NCBI GenBank assembly: GCA_030682505.1
Contig: JAUXOH010000295.1
Span: 1 to 8,129, forward strand
Direction: 5' to 3'
From: Candidatus Didemnitutus sp.
GTDB lineage: Bacteria; Verrucomicrobiota; Verrucomicrobiia; Opitutales; Opitutaceae
Length of the DNA stretch: 8,129 bases
Every line of letters begins with the position of its first letter. The first letter of the stretch is position 1. The notes beneath the pieces were generated by a model that had not been told where the DNA came from, ran no database searches, and saw nothing but the letters and a program-made list of their open reading frames with translations. Positions 1 to 4,942 of the stretch are shown here, piece by piece. Made by a program: the position numbers and the translations under genes.

Positions 1-1
1 G

Positions 2-628
2 CCCGGCTACGCCACCAACTACGAATTCGGCTGGCGGGCCCGCCCCGCTCCCGGTGCGTGGGTCGATCTCTCGGTGTTCGCGATCGACTACGATGATCGG
101 CTCGGTCGCGTCAGCACCAATATCCAGAATGTCGGACGTTCCCTCAATCGCGGAATCTCCGCGGCGGCCGAGATCGATCTCTGGCGTGCTGCGGGCGGCA
201 ACGATTCGCTTTCGTTGGCGTGGCATGGCAACGCACAGTTGCTCGATGCTGAATTCATCTCCGGCCCGCTCGACGGTCGCACACCGCAATACGCCCCGAA
301 GCTCACCCTCCGCAGCGGACTCGTGTTGCGCATTCCCAATCGCCTGAAAATCGCCCTGCTCGGCACCTACCTCGACGATCACTTTGCCGACGACGCCAAC
401 ACGCGCACCGCCACGGCCGACTGGTTGATCCCCTCCTACACGGTCGTGGACCTCACGCTTGAAACCTACGTCTGGCGCGGACGCCTCGCGGGCCGCGACT
501 CCGCCGTGGCCGTGCTTGGTGGCATCAACAACCTGTTCGACGCACACTACTGGAGCCGCGTGCGTTCCAACGGGATCGATCCGGCCAACGGTCGTAATTT
601 TTATACCGGCCTGCGCTTCGAGTTCTGA
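2..628 (+). CDS. TonB-dependent outer-membrane receptor, C-terminal part (FecA-like), 5' end outside window
   Basis: The frame is open from the window edge to TGA at 626-628 and gives 208 residues, the last part of an outer-membrane beta-barrel. Alternating polar/aromatic strands run throughout, such as WVDLSVFAIDYDDR and VVDLTLETYVW. The tail (about visible residues 173-208) has the receptor-typical block GINNLFDAHYWSRVR, then NGIDPANGRNFYTGLRFEF, ending in the terminal aromatic residue that outer-membrane proteins need for barrel assembly. The segment GIDPANGRNFY resembles the end of ferric-dicitrate (FecA-type) receptors. Receptors of this family import ferric chelates or other large ligands using TonB/ExbBD energy. 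Plug domain, TonB box and signal peptide lie upstream and cannot be judged, so the substrate is uncertain. A strong terminator follows 25 nt after the stop. Family call is firm; FecA subtype is moderate. Confidence 0.9.
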   Translation, partial: PGYATNYEFGWRARPAPGAWVDLSVFAIDYDDRLGRVSTNIQNVGRSLNRGISAAAEIDLWRAAGGNDSLSLAWHGNAQLLDAEFISGPLDGRTPQYAPKLTLRSGLVLRIPNRLKIALLGTYLDDHFADDANTRTATADWLIPSYTVVDLTLETYVWRGRLAGRDSAVAVLGGINNLFDAHYWSRVRSNGIDPANGRNFYTGLRFEF

Positions 629-653
629 TTGCCCCGGTCGCGGTAAATTTCGG

Positions 654-684
654 GCCTGTGCTCCTGGTGAGCACAGGCTTTTTT
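654..684 (+). terminator. Rho-independent terminator of the TonB-dependent receptor gene
   Basis: A perfect 10-bp stem, GCCTGTGCTC (654-663) with GAGCACAGGC (669-678), has a 5-nt loop CTGGT and is followed directly by six T (679-684). It lies 25 nt after the receptor stop. Geometry is textbook for an intrinsic terminator on the plus strand. Confidence 0.93.
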
Positions 685-736
685 GTATTCAGCGACCAAA
701 GATCGAAACAGCCCTTAGCCGCCGCGCCCAGTTTGT

Positions 737-764
737 CCTCATTTCAACTGAGGAATGAACCTCA
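737..764 (+). repeat. Overlapping small inverted repeats (CCTCA / TGAGG / CCTCA)
   Basis: TGAGG at 749-753 can pair either with CCTCA at 737-741 (7-nt loop) or with CCTCA at 760-764 (6-nt loop). The two short hairpins exclude each other. They lie about 45-70 nt upstream of the signal-peptidase-like gene. With 5-bp stems this may be chance; no ligand-binding core or T-run is visible. Confidence 0.3.
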
Positions 765-809
765 ACAACTGTTCCTCGCCATGTCGCCGTGCCGTTTTTT
801 ATATCATGC

Positions 810-1349
810 ATGGTTCGGCAAACATCCACGCGGCTGATCGGAGCAATCCTTTTGCTGATCTCGCTGGCGATCCCTGTCGCACAAGGCTTCGACGAAACGC
901 GTGACGTGTGGATCCGCGGAATCTTCACCGGCAATTCTCCTCGCGCCAGCGTCTGCGCCGACCCGGAACCTTGGGGCGATGCCATTGACGTCGTCGCTCG
1001 CACGCCCGGCAGCTTCATCCTCGTCGGCAGCGGGAATTCAATGAATCCGCTCTATCCTTCCGGCACGATTTTGGTGCTCAGCCGGGTGTCGTTTGACAGT
1101 TTGCAGCCGGGCCAAACCGTGGTTTATCGCAATCAGCAGCACAAGACGGTGGCTCACGTGCTCATCACCAAGGCGCGCGACGGCTGGCGGGTGCGCGGCG
1201 TGAACAATCGCACCCATGACATGGAACCGGTCGTAACGACCAATCTCCTTGGCGTGGTCGTCGCGGCGTTTTCGCCGCCGAAATTGACGGCGGTGGCCGC
1301 GCGATCCTCGGGTTTCGGGCGGACGACGTTTCTCGACGATCAGCGGTAG
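810..1349 (+). CDS. Exported S24/S26-family signal-peptidase-like protein
   Basis: The protein has 179 residues from ATG at 810. A GTG at 789 in the same frame would add seven residues ahead of an otherwise normal signal peptide, so the ATG is preferred; no clear Shine-Dalgarno site precedes either. Residues 1-26 form a signal peptide or anchor: a basic start, the core LIGAILLLISLAIP, then VAQG with likely cleavage before Phe27. Residues about 69-153 match the signal-peptidase fold: GSGNSMNP with candidate nucleophile Ser77, LYPSGTILVL, PGQTVVY, AHVLI with His116, and RGVNNRTHD with Asp137. The His in the position usually held by Lys resembles the archaeal/ER (S26B) Ser-His-Asp type. The final 25 residues lack a second membrane segment. 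Substrate unknown. It converges on the esterase gene 16 nt away, and no terminator is seen between them. Confidence 0.72.
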   Translation: MVRQTSTRLIGAILLLISLAIPVAQGFDETRDVWIRGIFTGNSPRASVCADPEPWGDAIDVVARTPGSFILVGSGNSMNPLYPSGTILVLSRVSFDSLQPGQTVVYRNQQHKTVAHVLITKARDGWRVRGVNNRTHDMEPVVTTNLLGVVVAAFSPPKLTAVAARSSGFGRTTFLDDQR

Positions 1350-1365
1350 TCGCGGCGAGTTCGCC

Positions 1366-2223
1366 TCAACGAGCCAGCGCCCAACCGAGAAAAACCGGCA
1401 GCGCCTGCGCCCAGGTGCGCTCGTGGTGTTCACCACCGGCCACTTCGTGATAGGCCACGTCATGGCCCGACTGGAAGCCGCGAGCCACCAGTTCATCGAT
1501 CAACTCCGTCGTGTCTTGGATCGCATCGATCACTCCGTTGCCATCGCGGTCACTGGTCTCGTCTTTCGTGCCCGCCTGGAACCAAAGGCGGACGGCCGGT
1601 TTCAAGGTCGTGGCTCGGACGAGTTGGTGGGCGATCCGTGAGGACTGCTGCACGGCGGGATTGGCGTTGGCGGCCCGCCACCAGAGTGATCCGGAAAACA
1701 CGCCGGCAAAACCAAAAGTCCCCGGGTAACGCCACGCGAGATCGAAGGCGCAAAGACCTCCCATCGAGGCACCAAAAACACCCGTGCGCGCAGCGGTGGA
1801 GACCAGACCATAACGCGCCCGCACGGCCGGCAAGACGGTGCCGATCACAAAATCCTGAAAGGCCAGCGCCTTCTTCCCCCGGCCCGCATAATCCAACACG
1901 CCAGCCGTGCCATATTCCTCAATGCGATCGCGAGTCGCCGAAATCGCTACGACCAGCGGCGGCACGATCGCATGGGCCTTGATCAGCGCTCCGATCGTCT
2001 CCACCAACTGCCAACCCTTCAACATCTGACCATCGAGGGCCACCAGCACTGGAGTTTCGGGCGTGATGTCCCCGGGGGGCAAAAAGACGCGGACGGTTCT
2101 CGTTTCCAGCCCCGGCATGGCCAGGCCGCTCAACACTTCATCGCTCGCGCCGCGCGTTTCGATTCCCACCTGCTGGAGCAATCGACCAAGCAGGCTGCGC
2201 GAATTGAGCCGGGAGGAGTTCAT
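1366..2223 (-). CDS. Putative esterase, Fes/IroE-type alpha/beta hydrolase (cytoplasmic)
   Basis: The protein has 285 residues from ATG at 2223. The start was chosen because its ATGA overlaps the flavodoxin stop by 4 nt; an in-frame ATG at 2262 would add 13 residues inside the flavodoxin gene. Visible family marks are VLVALDGQ (59-66), the ATRDRIEEY block (97-104; compare RxxEY of enterochelin-esterase relatives), the nucleophile elbow GASMGG with Ser153, SGSLWW (177-182), an acidic segment GTKDETSD (218-225) likely holding the catalytic Asp, and GGEHHERTW with His266 as probable catalytic base. There is no signal peptide, so it should act in the cytoplasm, as Fes does on imported ferric siderophores. 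A DRDGNGVID stretch (225-233) looks like a calcium-binding loop. Pairing with the flavodoxin and a nearby FecA-like receptor favours siderophore processing, but the substrate could be another ester such as a carbohydrate ester. Confidence 0.85.
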   Translation of the reverse strand: MNSSRLNSRSLLGRLLQQVGIETRGASDEVLSGLAMPGLETRTVRVFLPPGDITPETPVLVALDGQMLKGWQLVETIGALIKAHAIVPPLVVAISATRDRIEEYGTAGVLDYAGRGKKALAFQDFVIGTVLPAVRARYGLVSTAARTGVFGASMGGLCAFDLAWRYPGTFGFAGVFSGSLWWRAANANPAVQQSSRIAHQLVRATTLKPAVRLWFQAGTKDETSDRDGNGVIDAIQDTTELIDELVARGFQSGHDVAYHEVAGGEHHERTWAQALPVFLGWALAR

Positions 2224-2669
2224 GCCAGAGCCTTGAGCGCGCTCTGGATGCCTTCGAGCCATTGGGTGAACTCGGCCTTATATTTCGTGTCGCAATCCAC
2301 GCGGGGCGAGAGCCGGATCGCGCCACGGCGGGCGAAATCTTCATCCATGCGGCGACCGCACGCGCAGAACTCGGCATATGCCGATGAGCCCAGCGCCAGC
2401 ACCGCATAGCGGATATGAGCGAGGGACGATGAGTCCTCGTGCAAGGCCGCGCAGAATGCTTCCGCGTCAGGCGGGGGAGCCCCCTCCCCCCAAGTGCTGG
2501 CCAGCACGAGAACGATCGATGCCCTCGCGAGTTGTTCAGCCGGATAGTCCGCAATATTTTGCAGGCGCACGTCCGCTCCCAAGGCACGCAGGCTCTCCGC
2601 GGTGAAGACCGCGAGTTGCTCGGTGTTACCCGAGGCCGTGGCGTAGAGCACGGTGACTTGGCAAGGCAT
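2220..2669 (-). CDS. Small flavodoxin-like FMN protein (CysJ/MioC type)
   Basis: The protein has 149 residues from ATG at 2669. The frame stays open farther upstream, but the fold begins at once with MPCQVTVLYATASGNTE, so this start is secure. It binds FMN and shuttles electrons in the cytoplasm. The phosphate loop TASGNTE is at 11-17, the first isoalloxazine loop STWGEGAPPP at 58-67 and the second LGSSAYAEFC at 93-102, followed by GRRMDEDF and a C-terminal PRVDCDTKY...W segment like that of sulfite-reductase flavoprotein domains and MioC. The usual LGDSSY is LGSSAY here, so the conserved Asp is replaced by Ser while the stacking Tyr98 is kept. Length fits a stand-alone flavodoxin. The esterase start overlaps its stop by 4 nt, indicating translational coupling. 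Flavodoxins are often made under iron limitation, which suits the neighbourhood. A long, potentially structured leader lies upstream. Confidence 0.88.
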   Translation of the reverse strand: MPCQVTVLYATASGNTEQLAVFTAESLRALGADVRLQNIADYPAEQLARASIVLVLASTWGEGAPPPDAEAFCAALHEDSSSLAHIRYAVLALGSSAYAEFCACGRRMDEDFARRGAIRLSPRVDCDTKYKAEFTQWLEGIQSALKALA

Positions 2670-2749
2670 CCCAGCACACTGCCAAACCTGACGCGCATTT
2701 GTCCACCCAAGGTTCGGCTGCGGTGCTTTACCCTGGAAGACACGACCCG

Positions 2750-2782
2750 AAAAAAGATTGGGGCCCGCAAATGTCACGGGCC
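2750..2782 (-). terminator. Terminator- or attenuator-like hairpin with T6 run in the flavodoxin leader
   Basis: On the minus strand GGCCCG (2777-2782) pairs with CGGGCC (2762-2767) around a 9-nt loop. After a 6-nt gap comes a run of six T (2750-2755). The gap makes it a weak intrinsic terminator. No minus-strand gene ends just upstream, so attenuation of the downstream flavodoxin is a more natural role than gene-end termination. It could also be a plain leader hairpin. Confidence 0.35.
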
Positions 2783-2792
2783 AGTGAACATC

Positions 2793-2966
2793 TGCGAGCC
2801 CCGGTTGGTCACCTCTCGCACCCCTTTGGGCACGAAAATCTTGACGCAAACCTACTCGAACCCGGGCAATGAGCGGACGACCAAAGCCACCTAAATTTAG
2901 GTGGATGGGAAATTGGGAGCGCGTTTCGGTGCTGTCGCCGACGCCATTCCCACAAAACCGGGGCTC
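2793..2966 (-). ncRNA. Candidate structured leader RNA upstream of the flavodoxin-esterase pair
   Basis: Read 5'->3' on the minus strand, the following helices nest without conflict. P1 pairs 2956-2966 with 2796-2806 (11 bp, GAGCCCCGGTT/AACCGGGGCTC). P2 pairs 2947-2952 with 2906-2911 (TGGGAA/TTCCCA) and encloses P2b, 2938-2944 with 2921-2924 and 2927-2929 (2-nt bulge). P3 is the palindrome 2887-2904, a 7-bp hairpin with AAUU loop. P4 pairs 2881-2886 with 2824-2829 (CTTTGG/CCAAAG). P2, P3 and P4 are almost abutting, as in a multi-way junction. The 3' strand of P1 can instead form a local hairpin, 2793-2798 with 2815-2820. A terminator-like hairpin follows. I match no known riboswitch family. 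Pairings were found by eye; the six-bp helices alone could be chance. Confidence 0.4.
2887..2904. repeat. 18-bp perfect palindrome
   Basis: CCACCTAAATTTAGGTGG reads the same on both strands. It lies between the flavodoxin start (218 nt away) and the TPR-like frame. It may be an operator for a dimeric regulator, or a 7-bp RNA hairpin with an AAUU loop. No second copy was seen in the window. Confidence 0.8.
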
Positions 2967-3005
2967 CCACACCACGGCTCCGCGCTTTCTCCAAGGAAAT
3001 ATCGA

Positions 3006-3035
3006 TTGATCGACTAATTTATAACCTGCTATCTT
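3006..3035 (+). promoter_or_regulatory. Possible promoter reading into the TPR-like frame
   Basis: TTGATC (3006-3011) and TATCTT (3030-3035) are separated by 18 bp, each matching four of six consensus positions, in an AT-rich stretch 20-50 nt before the TTG at 3056. The matches are weak, and AT-rich DNA gives such pairs by chance. Confidence 0.25.
3018..3023 (-). promoter_or_regulatory. Possible -10 element for the flavodoxin-esterase unit
   Basis: TATAAA on the minus strand lies in the only AT-rich stretch upstream of the flavodoxin gene. A TTGGAA farther upstream has a 20-nt spacer, longer than the usual 17, so the -35 assignment is poor. If used, the leader would be about 340 nt and include the whole structured region. 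Confidence 0.25.
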
Positions 3036-3055
3036 TAAATTATTTCCAATCTCTC

Positions 3056-3457
3056 TTGATCGAGGAATCGGCCGGGTTTGGCGAATCGAGACTAGCTGAA
3101 GATTGCCTCTGCCACTTGCCTCTGCCTCTGGCGGACTCCCGCGTCGATTTGAGGGTTCGCCTCCGCGAGGGAAACTCCCGCCCCGCCGCGCGACAGCTCC
3201 TCGTGGCCGCGGTGTGCCGCAACTCCGCGAACCAGAACGCGCTTACTCGCTTGGTGCATCTCGACGCCGCTCAAGGCAACCTCGCCGGCCTCGAAGAATA
3301 CCTGCCGCGCCTGCTCAAATTCGGCAAACCTTCCCATCGCGTGCTCGAAGAGGCGTTTCTCCGCCTCACCGAGGATTCGCCGACCCACACAGCGCTTCGC
3401 CGTCGGGTGAAAGCGGTGCTGGACCGGGTGACAACCAATCCCGAGCCCGGCACGTGA
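3056..3457 (+). pseudogene. TPR-like C-terminal fragment (gene remnant or small helical protein)
   Basis: The frame has 133 codons if the TTG at 3056 is used, with no in-frame ATG; it is in fact open from 2873. Only the part from about codon 25 (LADSRVDLRVRL) has protein character: GC-rich third positions and regular Leu/Ala helices such as AARQLLVAAVCRNSANQNAL, LVHLDAAQGNLAGLEEYL, PRLLKFGKPSHRVLEEAFL and the closing LRRRVKAVLDRV. The spacing resembles tetratricopeptide-type helical hairpins near the end of a longer protein. The lack of a good start, of a ribosome site and of an N-terminal domain suggests the 3' remnant of a truncated gene. A 13-bp tandem repeat lies just where the coding character begins. 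It converges on ftsY, 37 nt away. A short functional protein starting at TTG remains possible. Confidence 0.45.
3103..3126. repeat. Imperfect tandem repeat, 13-bp period
   Basis: TTGCCTCTGCC occurs at 3103-3113 and again at 3116-3126, a 13-bp period. A third partial CCTCTG overlaps at the end of the second unit. It sits at the left border of the TPR-like coding character. Confidence 0.75.
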
Positions 3458-3458
3458 G

Positions 3459-3488
3459 AAAATCCCGCGACTCCGGGTTGCGAGCCGC
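3459..3488 (-). terminator. Probable Rho-independent terminator after ftsY
   Basis: On the minus strand GCGGCTC (3482-3488) pairs with GAGTCGC (3467-3473), seven pairs including one G-U, around an 8-nt loop. GGGATTTTC follows, with TTTT at 3459-3462. It starts 7 nt after the ftsY stop. The T-run is short and separated by a few bases, so strength is moderate. Confidence 0.5.
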
Positions 3489-3494
3489 TGCGGT

Positions 3495-4412
3495 TCAATC
3501 AAGTCCGAAGACGGCGCGGCTGTAGTTCTCGATCGAGAAAGGCTGCAGATCATCCGGCTCCTCCCCGAGACCGATGAAGTAAATCGGGATCTTTAGTTGG
3601 CGGTAAATGCCCACAATCGCACCGCCCCGACTGGTACCGTCGAGCTTGGTGACGATCAGACCCGTCAATCCGAAGCTCTGGTGAAAAACCTTGGCTTGCT
3701 CGATGGAATTACTCCCGAGCGAACCATCCACCACCAACCAGCGGTGCTGCGGAGCCGAGGCATCGTGTTTCTGCAGCACGCGGCGAATCTTCGCGAGTTC
3801 CTCCATCAGGTTGCTCTTGGTGTGCAAGCGGCCCGCCGTGTCGACAATCAACCAGTCCGCGCCCCGTGATTTGGCGGCTTGCCAGGCGTCGAAGGCGACC
3901 GCCGCCGAATCCGCCCCGGTGTGACTGGCAACAATTTCGATGTCCAGGCGCGTGGCCCAGCTCTTGAGTTGTTCCACGGCGGCGGCGCGAAAGGTATCAC
4001 AAGCAGCGACAATCACCGCCTGCCCCTCGCCTTTCAACTTGTGCGCCAGCTTGGCGGTGGTCGTGGTCTTGCCGGAACCATTGACCCCGATCAGCGCGAT
4101 GACCGCGGGCTTTTCGAACTGCACCGGCAAAACTCCCTCGGACCCGATGAGCACCCGGCGCAAGACGGCCGCGCCGATTTCTGCCGCATACCGGCCGTGG
4201 AGCTCCTTGTCCTGTTTGTAGGCGGCCTTGATCTCCCCGAGGATCTCGGTGGTGGTTTCGACGCCGAAATCGGCCGTGTAGAGTGCTTCCTCAAGTTCAT
4301 CGAGCGACGCCGCATCGATCTTCCGGCCGCCGAAAAGACCGTGGGTCTTCGACGCAATCTCCGCCACAGTCCGGGTCAGGCCAGCTTTGAATTTTTTGAA
4401 AAGGGCAAACAT
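3495..4412 (-). CDS. ftsY: Signal recognition particle receptor FtsY
   Basis: The protein has 305 residues from ATG at 4412; a TTG 33 nt upstream is the only other start in frame. FtsY is the membrane-associated GTPase that receives ribosome-nascent-chain complexes from SRP (Ffh) and passes them to SecYEG. The N-terminus MFALFKKFKAGLTRTV is the amphipathic membrane-targeting helix. No long acidic A domain precedes it, so this is the short NG form. The N domain covers about 10-100 (DELEEALYTADFGVETT). The G domain shows the P-loop GVNGSGKTTT (109-118), DTFRAAA (139-145), DTAGR (191-195), TKLDGT (255-260) and the closing FIGLGEEPDDLQPF. An oddity is VVDGSLGSN (227-235), where the family usually has D-A-T-T-G-Q-N, so the conserved Gln is Ser234. 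It is the last gene of the ribBX-ribH-nusB-ftsY series, 83 nt after nusB, with a terminator-like hairpin 7 nt downstream. Confidence 0.97.
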   Translation of the reverse strand: MFALFKKFKAGLTRTVAEIASKTHGLFGGRKIDAASLDELEEALYTADFGVETTTEILGEIKAAYKQDKELHGRYAAEIGAAVLRRVLIGSEGVLPVQFEKPAVIALIGVNGSGKTTTTAKLAHKLKGEGQAVIVAACDTFRAAAVEQLKSWATRLDIEIVASHTGADSAAVAFDAWQAAKSRGADWLIVDTAGRLHTKSNLMEELAKIRRVLQKHDASAPQHRWLVVDGSLGSNSIEQAKVFHQSFGLTGLIVTKLDGTSRGGAIVGIYRQLKIPIYFIGLGEEPDDLQPFSIENYSRAVFGLD

Positions 4413-4495
4413 GGGAACGGTTTCGCTTAAACCAAGGACCGCCAATAATCAGGCTGCAATTCCACGCCACATATGATCATCGGAACGCCCTCGAC

Positions 4496-4942
4496 TCACT
4501 CCGTCGCCGACTTGCGCGAATCGCGGCCAAGTTTGTCCTTCATGCGGTCGAGAATGCCGTTGATAAAACGCTTCGAGTCCGCCGTGGAAAAATTCTTGCT
4601 CAGGTCGATGGCTTCATTGATCGAAACGATCGGCGGGATATCCTTGCGATGCAGCATCTCGAAAATCGCGATCCGCAGGATTGCGAGGTCGATCCGCGCG
4701 ATGCGCTCGAATTCCCAATTGTGGGCCAGGCCGCGAATGTGACCGTCGATCTCCTCCTGATTCGCCAGAACTCCATGGATGAGCTCTTCGGCAAAGGCGT
4801 AGGTTTCGCGGGGGTTCTCCAAGCCGACGAAGAACTGGTTCAAGTCTTCCACCATGTTGGCGGGCTTGTTGATGCTCGCGGCATAGAGGAACTGCAGGGC
4901 GGCGGCGCGGCTTTCCCGGCGGTGGGTGAACTGGCTGCTCAT
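4496..4942 (-). CDS. nusB: Transcription antitermination factor NusB
   Basis: The protein has 148 residues from ATG at 4942; its ATGA overlaps the ribH stop by 4 nt, which fixes the start and implies translational coupling. NusB is an all-helical protein that binds boxA RNA with NusE (ribosomal protein S10) and supports antitermination on rRNA operons. Family marks include the basic RNA-binding start THRRESRAAALQFLYA (6-21), RIDLAILRIAIFEML (83-97), the highly conserved DIPPIVSINEAIDLSKNFS (101-119) and the tail SKRFINGILDRM (123-134). Length is normal for the family. The ribH-nusB pair is widespread in bacteria. No promoter of its own is visible, so it should be co-transcribed with ribH. Confidence 0.97.
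   Translation of the reverse strand: MSSQFTHRRESRAAALQFLYAASINKPANMVEDLNQFFVGLENPRETYAFAEELIHGVLANQEEIDGHIRGLAHNWEFERIARIDLAILRIAIFEMLHRKDIPPIVSINEAIDLSKNFSTADSKRFINGILDRMKDKLGRDSRKSATE

Larger units (their letters stand above)
2670..3055. other. Gene-poor region of about 390 bp with multiple inverted repeats
   Basis: No frame here has convincing protein character on either strand. GC is high up to about 2990, then an AT-rich stretch runs from about 2997 to 3050. The region holds an 11-bp inverted repeat (2796-2806 with 2956-2966), an 18-bp palindrome (2887-2904), further complementary segments nested between them, and a hairpin with a T6 run. It separates the divergently arranged flavodoxin (minus) and TPR-like frame (plus), so promoters for one or both sides are expected in the AT-rich stretch. 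Confidence 0.7.

Noticed and set aside
789..809. GTG at 789 as start of the signal-peptidase-like gene
   Set aside because: It would put a hydrophobic extension before a complete signal peptide that starts cleanly at ATG 810, and it has no ribosome-binding site.
755..900. Short plus-strand frame starting at ATG 755 after GAGGA
   Set aside because: It has a Shine-Dalgarno-like GAGG but runs only about 48 codons, overlaps the signal-peptidase-like gene in another frame and shows no protein character.
1350..1365. Bidirectional terminator between the convergent signal-peptidase-like and esterase genes
   Set aside because: Only 16 nt separate them, and no stable stem with a T-run is visible on either strand.
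2796..2966. Integron attC site
   Set aside because: The inverted repeat ends do not carry the required GTTRRRY/RYYYAAC core sites.
2670..2990. T-box-like or tRNA-like strings (AGGGTAAAGCACCGCAG; GGTTCGAGT) on the minus strand
   Set aside because: The T-box core (U-G-G-N-A-C-C-G-C-G) does not match, and the bases around GGTTCGAGT do not form a T-arm or acceptor stem.
3092..3553. Minus-strand frame overlapping the end of ftsY and the TPR-like frame
   Set aside because: It overlaps the ftsY end in another frame and has no recognisable motif; the plus strand there has the better codon pattern and helical periodicity.
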